NCBI GenBank assembly: GCA_013153635.1
Contig: JAADDZ010000012.1
Location: forward strand, 1-64,000
DNA from: Aquificota bacterium
GTDB taxonomy: Bacteria; Aquificota; Aquificia; Aquificales; Hydrogenothermaceae
DNA length: 64,000 bases
Direction of reading: 5' to 3'
In this document: one piece after another, positions 55,514 to 64,000 of the stretch
How positions within the stretch are numbered: position 1 is the first letter of the stretch
How the letters are laid out: each line of letters opens with the position of its first letter
Notes under the pieces: model-generated
Databases searched by the model: none
What the model was told of the DNA's origin: nothing
What the model saw: only the letters and a program-made list of their open reading frames with translations
Position numbers and translations under genes: made by a program

Positions 55514-55801
55514 TTATCTTTTCAAGAGTTTTTCTAATTTTGATACTTTTTCATCAATAGTTTTTAATATGACTTTTCTTTCCTTTTCTGTCATATCTTG
55601 TACTTTCTCTACTATCTGTGAAATCTGGTCTGTAAGGTCTTTTAGCAGATTTTTAACTTTTTCATCTACTTCTAGTTGGTCTAACTTTTCCTCTAACTTG
55701 TTTATCTTTTTCATAATCTCTTTTTTATTTTCTACTGTGTAGTATGCTACACCTGCACCAAACAGCGTACCAAATATAAACAATAAAACTTCCTTTTTCA
55801 T
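55514..55801 (-). CDS. Small membrane-anchored coiled-coil protein (copy B)
   Basis: 95 residues with the same plan as copy A: N-terminal helix (LLFIFGTLFGAGVAYYTV), then a charged coiled coil with MTEKERKVILKTIDEKVSKLE matching the MTEEEKVQILKEVEEKIKKLE of copy A. Function unknown. Confidence 0.8.
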   Translation of the reverse strand: MKKEVLLFIFGTLFGAGVAYYTVENKKEIMKKINKLEEKLDQLEVDEKVKNLLKDLTDQISQIVEKVQDMTEKERKVILKTIDEKVSKLEKLLKR

Positions 55802-55811
55802 AGTTATCTCC

Positions 55812-56063
55812 TTATTTTTTTAGGTTCTTCTTTTTTCTAAAGAAAAAACTAAATATATTAAACATAGATGCAGTATGCTCTACATCTTCTATTATTCTGG
55901 CTATTTTTGGGGAGAGTGCTTTGTAGTCTAATTTTATCTCTATTAGTAAATCTCTTATAACTTTTAGGATAAGTATCATAAGTATCCCCATAACTATCAT
56001 TCCAAGTGTAATAATTATCATGCATATAGCGATAATGCCTAGAAAAAATGTGTTCCAGTCCAT
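55812..56063 (-). CDS. Small membrane protein, DUF948-like
   Basis: 83 residues: a long N-terminal hydrophobic helix (about 5-37) and a short amphipathic tail (SPKIARIIEDVEHTASMF) ending in basic residues. Resembles DUF948-type envelope proteins that neighbour YtxH-like genes. First gene of the run to 54281. Confidence 0.7.
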   Translation of the reverse strand: MDWNTFFLGIIAICMIIITLGMIVMGILMILILKVIRDLLIEIKLDYKALSPKIARIIEDVEHTASMFNIFSFFFRKKKNLKK

Positions 56064-56104
56064 ATTAACCCCTTATATAACAATAGTATTATATCTATAG
56101 TTTA

Positions 56105-56476
56105 TCAAATATATTTAACTTCTATTTGTGGGGATTTTAACATCGTATTACTTACAGTACAGCCTCTTTTTCCTATTATTATAATTCTCTCTATCTGTTC
56201 AGGGGTAAGGTCAGAATCAAATGACACCTCTATTGTTATTCTGTCATATCTATTTTCTTTTTCATGTTTGTGTCCTTTTACTTTAATCTGGAGGTTTTCT
56301 ATTTTGTAACCTTTGTGGTTTACATAGGCTTCTACTGTAAGACCAAAGCAGTAACCCACAGAAATAAGCATAAGGTCTACCGCTCTCATTCCTGTGTCTG
56401 TGAGATTTAATGTTTTTCCTTCTACTTCTCCTATAAATTTTCCATTTTCTAAAGAAACGGTAGCGATTTTTTCCAT
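56105..56476 (-). CDS. OsmC-family protein
   Basis: 123 residues. The two redox cysteines of OsmC/Ohr proteins are Cys43 (SVGYCFGL) and Cys106 (KRGCTVSN), suggesting organic-hydroperoxide reductase or thiol chemistry. ATG has GGAGG close upstream. Separated by 41 bases from the small membrane-protein run. Confidence 0.9.
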   Translation of the reverse strand: MEKIATVSLENGKFIGEVEGKTLNLTDTGMRAVDLMLISVGYCFGLTVEAYVNHKGYKIENLQIKVKGHKHEKENRYDRITIEVSFDSDLTPEQIERIIIIGKRGCTVSNTMLKSPQIEVKYI

Positions 56477-56500
56477 ATGTTTCCTCCTATTTGAGATTTG

Positions 56501-56529
56501 TAATTAATAATAACCCAAAACAGTGTCAA
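56501..56529 (-). promoter_or_regulatory. Sigma-70-type promoter for osmC
   Basis: On the minus strand TTGACA (56529-56524), 17 bases, TAATTA (56506-56501), about 25 bases before the osmC ATG. The -35 is perfect; the -10 is fair. Confidence 0.6.
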
Positions 56530-56585
56530 CTTTTATAACTTTGTTCCGTTTGTATATAAAAATATTAAATTTAGGAGGTTTTTTG

Positions 56586-57116
56586 ATGAAAAAATTTGGT
56601 GCTGTCATACTTGGAACTTTTTTGTTTTTTGCAGGTAGTTTTGCTAAGGAGTACAACTATAACTTTTCAGTCAGCCCTCTTAGTTTTCTTTTAGGAAATA
56701 TCAATGCAAAGATGGAGTTTTATAACATCAAAGGAAGAAAGATAATCCCTGCTGTAGAAGGTTCTTATTGGTATTTTACTTCTGAAGGTGCTGATTACTC
56801 TGCATGGACTATAGGTGTATCTGGGAGAATATATAAGGACAAAAAATTGCTAAAAGGTTGGTTTTCTCAAGTTGGTACTGAATTGGGTAAAGTTTCTGTA
56901 GATACTGACACATTAGGTAGCGGCTCTGCTTTGGCTTTTGGGTTGTATGCTTTAGGAGGTTACAGATGGACTTTTGGTTCTGAAGGTAAGTATACTGTAG
57001 ATGTTGGTTTAGGTGCTGGTTATTATACTGGTAGTGTAGAGATAAATAGTGAAACTTACGATGCTTTTAAGGGATTTTTGGCAAAAGGTATATTCGCTCT
57101 TGGTGCAAATTTCTAA
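56586..57116 (+). CDS. Small outer-membrane beta-barrel protein
   Basis: 176 residues with a signal peptide (cleaved after about FAGSFA), alternating beta-strand sequence and a terminal Phe (FALGANF), as in eight-stranded barrels. No named family recognised. ATG 56586 has AGGAGG seven bases upstream; a longer frame to 56523 lacks one. Monocistronic, between divergent osmC and convergent dnaE. Confidence 0.8.
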   Translation: MKKFGAVILGTFLFFAGSFAKEYNYNFSVSPLSFLLGNINAKMEFYNIKGRKIIPAVEGSYWYFTSEGADYSAWTIGVSGRIYKDKKLLKGWFSQVGTELGKVSVDTDTLGSGSALAFGLYALGGYRWTFGSEGKYTVDVGLGAGYYTGSVEINSETYDAFKGFLAKGIFALGANF

Positions 57117-57121
57117 AAATA

Positions 57122-57143
57122 GGGGGAGTAACTACCCCCTTTT
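57122..57143. terminator. Bidirectional terminator
   Basis: GGGGG (57122-57126) pairs with CCCCC (57135-57139). Four T follow on the plus strand and TATTTTT follows on the minus strand, so it can end both the barrel gene and dnaE. Its right flank overlaps the dnaE stop. Confidence 0.8.
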
Positions 57144-60100
57144 ACTCAAATAGAAACTCATTTTCTTCAAGTATTGTAGTTAATTCTTGTTTAAATTCGT
57201 CATTTATATCCACATAAAAATCTGAATGCACCGCGATTTCTGCCCTAAACTTTCCTTTTTCATACAGTTCAAGAAGTACTTCTGTGTCTCCTTTGTATTT
57301 TTGGCAGAGATTTCTTAGTTTTTCTATAACTCCTTGCTGGGCTTTTTCTTTGGATATTATGAATTTTACAGATTTTACTTCTGTATTTATATTTTCTATA
57401 GGGACTATTTTTGATGCATTCATCGATACTTTCTCCTGTTCTTCATCTATTTCTATTGTTCCTTCTATCATTACTATTTTGTCCTCTTCTAAAACTGCAT
57501 AATCTTCTGATTTTTCTGGAAAATATCTAACATCTATTATTCCTGTTTCATCTTGTATTGAGAGAATTGCCATAGTATTCCCATTTCTCGTTTTTTTCAT
57601 ATTGATTTTTGTTACTACTCCAGCTACTTTGGATTTTTCTCCGTTTCTTCTCTCTTTTAGTTTAGCTAACTTTAAGACTCTATTTGCTAACTCTTTTTGG
57701 TAAGCTTTTAGAGGGTGTCCTGTGAGATAAAATCCTAGGACTTCTTTTTCAAAATGGAGTTTTTCTTTTTCTGTTAATGGTGGTGACTGTTCATAGGTAT
57801 GCTCTACTCTGTCTAAAACAGCAGTAGACATACTAAATAGGGAGTTTTGTCCTATTTGTCTGCTTTCTCTTTCTCTTTGTCCTATGTTTAGGGCTTTGTC
57901 AAGGCTACAAAGCATAACTCCTCTGTTTATGCCTGTAAAGTCAAAAGCACCTGATTTTATTAACGCTTCTAGAACCCTTTTGTTTAAAACTTTTGCGTCT
58001 AGCCTTTGGGCTATATCGAAGATGTCTGTATACTCTCCTGTTTTTTCTCTTTCTTCTACAATAGTTTTGGCTGAATTTTCTCCAACGTTTTTGATTCGAG
58101 AAAGTCCAAATCTGATTTTCCCTTTTCCTTCAATGCTGAAGCTTGCTCTACTTTTGTTTATGTGAGGGGGAAGTAACTTTATACCAAAATCTTCCATGTC
58201 GTTTAGAAGGTTTAGGAATTTGTCATCGTTTCCTTCTGTGGATAGCTTTACTGCAAAAAATTCTTCTGGGTAGTATGTTTTGATATATGCAGTCCAGTAT
58301 GTAAGATATGCATACGCGGTTGAATGGGATTTGTTAAATGAATAAGATGCGAATTTTTCTATATCTTCCCATAGTTTGATTATTTTTTCCTTGCTAAAAC
58401 CTTTTTCAACTGCACCGTTAATAAATCTGTCTTTTACCTGTGCCATAACATCGGCTTTTTTCTTACCAATAGCTTTACGAAGTGTATCTGCTTCTGCCAT
58501 TGTAAATCCAGATAGTATATTGGCTATAAACATTATTTGCTCTTGATAAACAACAATTCCGTAAGTTTCTTCTAAAACCTCTTTTACTTCTTTAAATGGG
58601 TACTCAACTGGTTTTCTACCGTGTTTCCTGTCTATAAAATCATCAACCATTCCAGACATCAAAGGACCCGGTCTAAAAAGGGCGAGGATAGCTATTATTT
58701 CGTCAAACTTGTCTGGTTTTAGTCTTGTTAGTAGATTTTGCATTCCTTTACTTTCAAGCTGAAAAACCCCAGTTGTTTTTCCTGACTGCAAGAGTTTATA
58801 AACATTTGGGTCGTCAAATCCTAGCTCCAAAAAGTCAAGGTCTATACCGTGCCTTTCTTTTACGAGCTTTCTCATATAGTCAAGCTCTGTAAGGGTCTTT
58901 AGCCCCAAAAAGTCCATCTTAACAAGACCTAGCATCTCAAGGGTTCCCATATCAAACTGGGTAGCTTTTGTGCCGTCTTTATCCACATATACAGGTACAT
59001 ACTCGTCTAAAGGTCCCGGAGCTATAACTACTCCTGCGGCGTGTATACCTGTATGTCTTGCAGAACCTTCTAATTTTTTTGCTAGGTCTATTAACTCTTT
59101 TATCCGTTGGTCTGTTTCGTATAGTTTCCTAAATTCTGGATTTGCTTCTAGATTTTCTTCAATGGTAAGAGTTGACCCTTGTATAGGTCCAGGAAGTATC
59201 ATTTTTGCTATTTTATCTGCCTCTGAATAGGAAAAACCTAATACTCTCGCCACATCTCTTATAACCATCTTGGATTTCATGTAGTTAAAGGTTATGATTT
59301 GGGCTACGTTTTCTTCGCCGTATTTTTCTTTTACGTAATCTATAATTTTTTCTCTTCTTTCCATACAAAAGTCTACATCTATATCTGGCATGGATATTCT
59401 ATCTGGATTCAAAAATCTCTCAAAAATTAGACCATGTTTTAGTGGGTCTATGTCCGTTATCCCCAAAGCATAAGCAACAAGTGAACCAGCCGCAGACCCT
59501 CTTCCGGGACCAACAGGAATACCGTTCTTTTTGGCGTGGTTTATAAAATCTTGGACGATTAAAAAATATTCAGGAAAGCCCATCTGTTTGATTACATTTA
59601 TCTCATACTCTAGCCTTTTTTTATAGTTTTCATATTTTTCAGGAGTTAGCTTTTTTTCATTTTCTAGCCTTTTTTGTAGTCCTTCCCAAGATAGCCTTTC
59701 AAAATATTGAGCTTTTTCTTCTTCTGTAGCATCTCGGTTTAATCCGGGTATCTGGTATTTTGGAAATAAATATCCTCTAGTATCTGCTGTTTCTATTTCT
59801 AGGTTACATTTGTCTGCTATTTCCATTGTAGTTTTTAAGAGATACTCATGACCTTGAAATTTTTTGTACATCTCTTGGGCAGATGCAAAATGAAGACCTC
59901 TAACTCTGAATCTAAACCCTTTTTTATCTTTTAGTACTGTTCTTGTCTGTAGAGCCATCAAAACATCATGAGCTTCTGCATCTTCATAGTTTAGATAGTG
60001 AGCATCATTTGTACCTACAGGCTTAACTCCTAGCTTTCTTGCCAGCTCTAATAGACCTTTGTTTGCTGTGTTCTGCTGTTCTAATTCATTTATCTGAATT

Positions 60101-60633
60101 TCAAAATATAAGTCTTCCCCAAATATATCTTTCAGTCTTTTTGCATATTCATAGGCTTCTTTTTCCTTTCCTTGTGCTAATAAGTTTGGAACGAACCCTT
60201 TTAAACAAGCGGTAAGACATATAAGCCCTTTGCCATATTTTTCTAAAAGCTCCCAGTCTATTCTAGGTTTGTAATAAAACCCTTCTGTGTACCCTAAAGA
60301 CGATAACTTCATCAAGTTTTTAAACCCTTCTTTATCCTTGGCAAGGAGAATAAGGTGGTAGTTTTTATCGTTTAACTCATCGTCAGAGCCTTTACCTCTT
60401 TTTTCAAAACGGTTTCCAGCAAAATAAGCTTCCATACCGACTATTGGCTTTATACCTACAGATTTCATCTCTTGGTAAAACTCAACAGCCCCAAAGATAT
60501 TTCCGTGGTCTGTAACAGCTACCGCTTTGTAACCTAACTCGGAAGCTTTTTTAGCGAGGTCTTTTATCTTTATTGCTCCGTCAAGAAGAGAGTAATGTGT
60601 GTGCAAATGAAGGTGTACAAAGTCTTTCCCCAT
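57142..60633 (-). CDS. dnaE: DNA polymerase III, alpha subunit
   Basis: Main replicative polymerase. N-terminal PHP domain with HLHLHTHYSLLDGA, palm with PDIDVDFCMERR and GRGSAAGSLVAYALG, fingers, tandem HhH, OB fold (VAGVVTKINMKKTRNG) and C-terminal domain. 1163 residues, normal for DnaE1. Monocistronic with a weak ribosome-binding site. Confidence 0.97.
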   Translation of the reverse strand: MGKDFVHLHLHTHYSLLDGAIKIKDLAKKASELGYKAVAVTDHGNIFGAVEFYQEMKSVGIKPIVGMEAYFAGNRFEKRGKGSDDELNDKNYHLILLAKDKEGFKNLMKLSSLGYTEGFYYKPRIDWELLEKYGKGLICLTACLKGFVPNLLAQGKEKEAYEYAKRLKDIFGEDLYFEIQINELEQQNTANKGLLELARKLGVKPVGTNDAHYLNYEDAEAHDVLMALQTRTVLKDKKGFRFRVRGLHFASAQEMYKKFQGHEYLLKTTMEIADKCNLEIETADTRGYLFPKYQIPGLNRDATEEEKAQYFERLSWEGLQKRLENEKKLTPEKYENYKKRLEYEINVIKQMGFPEYFLIVQDFINHAKKNGIPVGPGRGSAAGSLVAYALGITDIDPLKHGLIFERFLNPDRISMPDIDVDFCMERREKIIDYVKEKYGEENVAQIITFNYMKSKMVIRDVARVLGFSYSEADKIAKMILPGPIQGSTLTIEENLEANPEFRKLYETDQRIKELIDLAKKLEGSARHTGIHAAGVVIAPGPLDEYVPVYVDKDGTKATQFDMGTLEMLGLVKMDFLGLKTLTELDYMRKLVKERHGIDLDFLELGFDDPNVYKLLQSGKTTGVFQLESKGMQNLLTRLKPDKFDEIIAILALFRPGPLMSGMVDDFIDRKHGRKPVEYPFKEVKEVLEETYGIVVYQEQIMFIANILSGFTMAEADTLRKAIGKKKADVMAQVKDRFINGAVEKGFSKEKIIKLWEDIEKFASYSFNKSHSTAYAYLTYWTAYIKTYYPEEFFAVKLSTEGNDDKFLNLLNDMEDFGIKLLPPHINKSRASFSIEGKGKIRFGLSRIKNVGENSAKTIVEEREKTGEYTDIFDIAQRLDAKVLNKRVLEALIKSGAFDFTGINRGVMLCSLDKALNIGQRERESRQIGQNSLFSMSTAVLDRVEHTYEQSPPLTEKEKLHFEKEVLGFYLTGHPLKAYQKELANRVLKLAKLKERRNGEKSKVAGVVTKINMKKTRNGNTMAILSIQDETGIIDVRYFPEKSEDYAVLEEDKIVMIEGTIEIDEEQEKVSMNASKIVPIENINTEVKSVKFIISKEKAQQGVIEKLRNLCQKYKGDTEVLLELYEKGKFRAEIAVHSDFYVDINDEFKQELTTILEENEFLFE

Positions 60634-60768
60634 ATCTTGACCTCGGCGTAATTATATTTTTATTGTGCTTTTTGTAAGAATAAAATTTAAAAAATCCCAG
60701 ATGTTAATTCAAGTTAAAAATTTAACAGAAAACGCTCACAGAAAGGTACAGCAAAGATTACAAAAATT

Positions 60769-60797
60769 TTGCTATAAACTGTTTGTCAATTTATAAT
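60769..60797 (+). promoter_or_regulatory. Sigma-70 promoter for proS-hldA
   Basis: TTGCTA (60769-60774), exactly 17 bases, TATAAT (60792-60797), 32 bases before the proS ATG. The rest of the 196-base gap 60634-60829 shows no other feature. Confidence 0.7.
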
Positions 60798-60829
60798 TTC
60801 TTACAGAAAAAAGAAATATTGAGGTTAAG

Positions 60830-62527
60830 ATGAGAGCGTCTAAGTTTTTTATGCCTACGTTAAAAGAAACACCTTCAGAGGCAGAAGTCCCTAGCCACAT
60901 ATATTTGCTTAGAGCAGGCTTTATTAGAAAAGTTGCATCTGGGATTTATGACTTTTTACCTTTAGGGTTTAGAGTACTAAAAAAAATAGAAAACATAGTG
61001 AGAAAACATATGGACGAAGCAGGAGCTTTGGAGCTTTTGTTACCTATCCTCACTCCAGCAGAACTTTGGAAAGAAACAGGTAGATGGGACGTTTATGGAA
61101 AAGAGCTTTTTAGACTAAAAGATAGGCACGATAGAGATTTTGCATTAGGACCTACTCACGAGGAGACAATAACAGATTTGGTTAGAAAAAATATCCGTTC
61201 TTACAAAGATTTACCTTTTAATTTTTATCAGATACAGACAAAATTTAGAGATGAAGCGAGACCTAGATATGGTCTTATTAGAGGAAGAGAGTTTATTATG
61301 AAAGATGCTTACTCTTTTGATACTTCTGAACAGATGGCTATAAAATCATACGAACTTATGAAAGAAACCTACCATAGAATTTTTAAAGAGTTAGGATTAA
61401 ATTACCTTATGGTTGAAGCTGATGTAGGAGCTATTGGTGGTAAATTTTCTCATGAGTTTGTTGTTTTGGCCGCCAATGGAGAAGCTCATATCGTTTACTG
61501 TGAAAACTGTGGCTATGCGGCTAATGTTGAGACCGCAAGTTATGAATTTGAGCTAGATAGATTACCCCCAGAGGAAGAAAAACCTCTAGAAAAAGTGTAT
61601 ACTCCAAATGTAAAATCTGTAGAAGAAGTAGCTAAATTCCTAGGAGTAGACATTAAAAAAGTAGTAAAAACATTAATATATATACTAGATGATGGAACTG
61701 CTGTTGCTGTGGCAATCAGAGGAGACAGAGAGGTAAATGAAACAAAACTTCTAAATTACTTTAAAGCTTTAGATGCTCATCTTGCCTCTCCACAGGAGTT
61801 GGAAGAGTTAGGATTAGTCGAAGGATTCGTAGGACCAATAGGATTAGACATACCTGTTTATGTAGACCGCTCTGTGGAAGACCTACATAACTTTGTAGTA
61901 GGGGCTAACGAAAAAGATTATCACTACATAAATGTTAACATTCCACGGGATTTTAAACCTGTGGAATTTGTAGATTTTTCAACGGCAAGAAAAGGAGACC
62001 CCTGTCCAATATGCAAATCTCCTTTAGAGGAGACTACAGGTCTTGAGGTAGGTCATATTTTTCTACTTGGAACAAAATATTCTCAAGCTATGAGAGCCTA
62101 CTTTGTAGATAAAGATGGAAAAGAAAAACCTATTGTGATGGGCTGTTATGGAATTGGAATTAGTAGACTTATCGCCGCATCTGTAGAACAAAACCATGAT
62201 AAAAATGGAATTATATGGCCTGAAAGTATAGCTCCTTTTAGACTACATATCTTGGCTTTGAATACAAAGGATAAAAATATAATGCAGACCTGCGAAAAAA
62301 TATACGAAAAAGCTAAACAAAAAGGAATCGATGTTCTACTAGACGATAGAGATATATCTGCTGGTGCAAAATTTAAAGATGCTGACCTTATAGGTATCCC
62401 TTATAGAATAGTTGTAGGAAAAGCTCTAAAAGAAGGAAAAATAGAGCTACAAAGGAGAGATGGTACTCTGAAAGAATTAGTAGATGTAAGTCTTACTGAT
62501 AATATCTTAGAAAAGATAAAGGGGTGA
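60830..62527 (+). CDS. proS: Prolyl-tRNA synthetase, bacterial type
   Basis: Charges tRNA-Pro. Class II motifs: motif 2 around TKFRDEARPRYGLIRGREF and motif 3 in GCYGIGISRLIAA. The editing (INS) domain of bacterial ProRS is present between them (NGEAHIVYC through DPCPICKSPLEE). 565 residues, normal. GAGG lies six bases before ATG 60830. hldA follows after three bases. Confidence 0.97.
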   Translation: MRASKFFMPTLKETPSEAEVPSHIYLLRAGFIRKVASGIYDFLPLGFRVLKKIENIVRKHMDEAGALELLLPILTPAELWKETGRWDVYGKELFRLKDRHDRDFALGPTHEETITDLVRKNIRSYKDLPFNFYQIQTKFRDEARPRYGLIRGREFIMKDAYSFDTSEQMAIKSYELMKETYHRIFKELGLNYLMVEADVGAIGGKFSHEFVVLAANGEAHIVYCENCGYAANVETASYEFELDRLPPEEEKPLEKVYTPNVKSVEEVAKFLGVDIKKVVKTLIYILDDGTAVAVAIRGDREVNETKLLNYFKALDAHLASPQELEELGLVEGFVGPIGLDIPVYVDRSVEDLHNFVVGANEKDYHYINVNIPRDFKPVEFVDFSTARKGDPCPICKSPLEETTGLEVGHIFLLGTKYSQAMRAYFVDKDGKEKPIVMGCYGIGISRLIAASVEQNHDKNGIIWPESIAPFRLHILALNTKDKNIMQTCEKIYEKAKQKGIDVLLDDRDISAGAKFKDADLIGIPYRIVVGKALKEGKIELQRRDGTLKELVDVSLTDNILEKIKG

Positions 62528-62530
62528 AAC

Positions 62531-63493
62531 ATGCATTTTGTAGATAAAAAAAGAGCAAAACAGATAATAGACGATTTTCCAAAGAGGAAAATTTTGGTTA
62601 TTGGAGATGTTATGTTAGACAAATATTTATGGGGAAATGTTGAAAGAATATCTCCAGAAGCTCCTGTTCCGGTGTTCGAAGTACAAAGAGAGACTGTAAA
62701 TCTGGGAGGAGCTTGTAATGTGGCAAACAATATATCAGCCCTAGATGCAAAAGCTTATATAATAGGGGTTATAGGAAAAGATATAAATGGAAAGATACTA
62801 AAACAGTTGTTAAGAGAAAAAGGGATAGAGAGTATCTTAGTAGAAGATAGTGAAAGACCCACAACGATTAAAACTAGAGTTATCGCAGTAAGCCAGCAGT
62901 TAATAAGGATAGATAGAGAAAGTAAAGTAAAACTTTCTGTAGAAATAGAAAAAGAAATACTACACAAGATAGATTCAGTAATAGATAAAGTAGATGCAGT
63001 TATTGTTTCAGATTATGGAAAAGGGGTAATAACTCAAAAAGTGATGGATAAACTTCTATCTTCTGGAAAGATGATTTTTGTAGACCCTAAACCTTCTAAC
63101 TGTCATCTTTACAAGAATGTAACCATTATGACTCCTAACAAAAAAGAAGCATACCAATGTGCAAAAACAGACCAAGACTCCAACGTAGAAGTAGTAGGCA
63201 AAAAAATAATGGAATATCTAAACATAAATCAATTGCTGATTACTCTTGGTGCAGAAGGAATGGCTCTATTTGAAGGGGAAAATACATATTTTATAAAAGC
63301 GAGAGCCAAAAAGGTTTTTGATGTTACTGGAGCTGGAGATACGGTTATCGCAGTTTTAACTTTGTCAAAAACAAGTGGAGCAGATTGGAAAGAAAGTGCC
63401 TGTATTGCTAATTTTGCGGCTGGTTATGTAGTTGGAGAAATAGGAACAGCTACAGTTGATAGAAATACATTATTATCTTTGATACCTGATTAG
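62531..63493 (+). CDS. hldA: D-glycero-beta-D-manno-heptose-7-phosphate kinase
   Basis: PfkB-family kinase equal to the N-terminal half of HldE: VIGDVMLDKYLWGNVERISPEAPVPV, NLGGACNVANN and catalytic Asp269 in GAGDTV. The adenylyltransferase half of HldE is absent, so the two activities are on separate genes here. Makes ADP-heptose precursor for the LPS inner core. AGGGGTG overlapping the proS stop serves it. Confidence 0.92.
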   Translation: MHFVDKKRAKQIIDDFPKRKILVIGDVMLDKYLWGNVERISPEAPVPVFEVQRETVNLGGACNVANNISALDAKAYIIGVIGKDINGKILKQLLREKGIESILVEDSERPTTIKTRVIAVSQQLIRIDRESKVKLSVEIEKEILHKIDSVIDKVDAVIVSDYGKGVITQKVMDKLLSSGKMIFVDPKPSNCHLYKNVTIMTPNKKEAYQCAKTDQDSNVEVVGKKIMEYLNINQLLITLGAEGMALFEGENTYFIKARAKKVFDVTGAGDTVIAVLTLSKTSGADWKESACIANFAAGYVVGEIGTATVDRNTLLSLIPD

Positions 63494-63497
63494 ATAA

Positions 63498-63519
63498 AAA
63501 GCGGCTAAAAAGCCGCTTT
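63498..63519. terminator. Bidirectional terminator
   Basis: AAAGCGGCT (63498-63506), AAAA, AGCCGCTTT (63511-63519): a perfect 9-bp stem with T runs on both strands, between the convergent hldA and erpA-like genes. Confidence 0.92.
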
Positions 63520-63523
63520 GTGT

Positions 63524-63868
63524 TTAGCAAGAAAAAGAGCTACCGCACCCACAAGAACCTGAAGCGTTAGGATTTTTTATAGTAAATCCACCGCCCATAA
63601 AATCAGTTACGTAATCTAGTGTAGCTCCTCTTATATAAGGTGCGCTAAACTCGTCTATAGCTATTTTTACGCCATTTTCTAGTTCTATAACCTTATCGTT
63701 GTCAGTTACTTCCTCATCAAAACCCATAGCGTACTGAAATCCAGAGCAACCTCCGGGAACTACTCTTACTCTTAAAACAGGATTTTCTATTCCCTGTTCT
63801 TCCGCTATCTTCTTGATTTCTTTTGCGGCTGTTTCTGTAACAAAGAATAAATCTTTCTCTACTTGCAT
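63524..63868 (-). CDS. erpA: A-type iron-sulfur carrier (ErpA/IscA family)
   Basis: 114 residues. Conserved cysteines Cys41 (GGCSGFQY) and Cys106 and Cys108 (CGCGSSF) bind or deliver Fe-S clusters. YVTDFMGGGFTIKNPNA is the family signature. An extra Cys ends the protein. GGAGG precedes the ATG. Confidence 0.92.
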   Translation of the reverse strand: MQVEKDLFFVTETAAKEIKKIAEEQGIENPVLRVRVVPGGCSGFQYAMGFDEEVTDNDKVIELENGVKIAIDEFSAPYIRGATLDYVTDFMGGGFTIKNPNASGSCGCGSSFSC

Positions 63869-63955
63869 TTTTATACCTCCAAGATATTTAATTTGAGTTT
63901 CTCTAAATATTACATCTAACTATATCTTTTTTTATGAGTAATATCAGAGATTAAT

Positions 63956-64000
63956 TTACTCAAAACTCATCAGATAGTATATACCTGTTGGTGTTAAAAT
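63956..64000 (-). CDS. Possible 3' end of a gene leaving the window
   Basis: On the minus strand the last bases read ILTPTGIYYLMSFE then TAA. This could be the C-terminus of a gene upstream of erpA, about 90 bases away, but 14 codons cannot prove it. Confidence 0.3.
   Translation of the reverse strand: MLTPTGIYYLMSFE

Noticed and set aside
62531-63493. Truncated bifunctional hldE
   Set aside because: The kinase domain is complete with its own terminator; single-domain heptose kinases are common.

Overview
The window is AT-rich, densely coded bacterial DNA from a Gram-negative organism: it carries LPS genes (kdsA, a heptose-7-phosphate kinase, an LptE-like lipoprotein), beta-barrel proteins and many lipoproteins. 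The best lineage clue is a free-standing beta subunit of leucyl-tRNA synthetase (18410-19276), the split form known from Aquifex. Low GC, several multi-haem/c-type cytochromes and many TTG starts fit a member of the Aquificales such as Sulfurihydrogenibium; the phylum is fairly secure, the genus is inference. No tRNA, rRNA, CRISPR array or insertion sequence was seen. No gap between genes exceeds 300 bases; the largest is 37956-38225 (270 bases, mostly promoter).

Layout. 1-708: the end of an extremely AT-rich unknown gene. 816-9000: housekeeping genes (trpB2-comF, ugd, speD, dedA-SDR, upp-lysE, argG, rpmB). 9045-12677: PBP1A and canonical trpB. 12868-15705: a large exported beta-propeller-like protein with a C-terminal sorting-type tail. 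15775-19276: fabD-kdsA-lipoprotein-leuS beta. 19273-24705 (minus): secA, an unknown gene, leuB, queC. 25729-29703 (minus): a porin, a PstS-like periplasmic protein, a receiver-only regulator and a histidine kinase in one operon. 29796-33802 (minus): two duplicated lipoproteins with long alternating-asparagine repeats, the second fused to a nine-haem cytochrome, behind a textbook sigma-54 promoter. 33991-37955 (minus): an NtrC-type activator, a small degenerate histidine-kinase-like protein, a polysaccharide deacetylase and a glycosyltransferase. 38226-41623: a four-gene exported module (cupredoxin, dihaem peroxidase, Tat-exported metallophosphoesterase, cytochrome c) behind Fur-box-like sequences. 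41662-45280 (minus): rsmD-coaD-lptE-holA-ruvB. 45356-52077: WD40/SH3 lipoprotein, acsA, and the paired TIGR03546/TIGR03545-like membrane proteins. 52074-60633 (minus except one beta-barrel gene): polX, a BrkB-family gene with small coiled-coil membrane proteins, osmC, dnaE. 60830-63868: proS-hldA and an ErpA/IscA-type protein.

The most system-like part is 29796-35785. A sigma-54 activator gene, an adjacent possible phosphotransfer protein, a consensus sigma-54 promoter with a 17-bp perfect palindrome about 130 bp upstream, and a repeat-lipoprotein/nine-haem-lipoprotein operon lie in series on one strand. My reading, which is inference, is a regulated cell-surface electron-transfer or attachment system in which alternating-Asn stalks carry or accompany a haem module.
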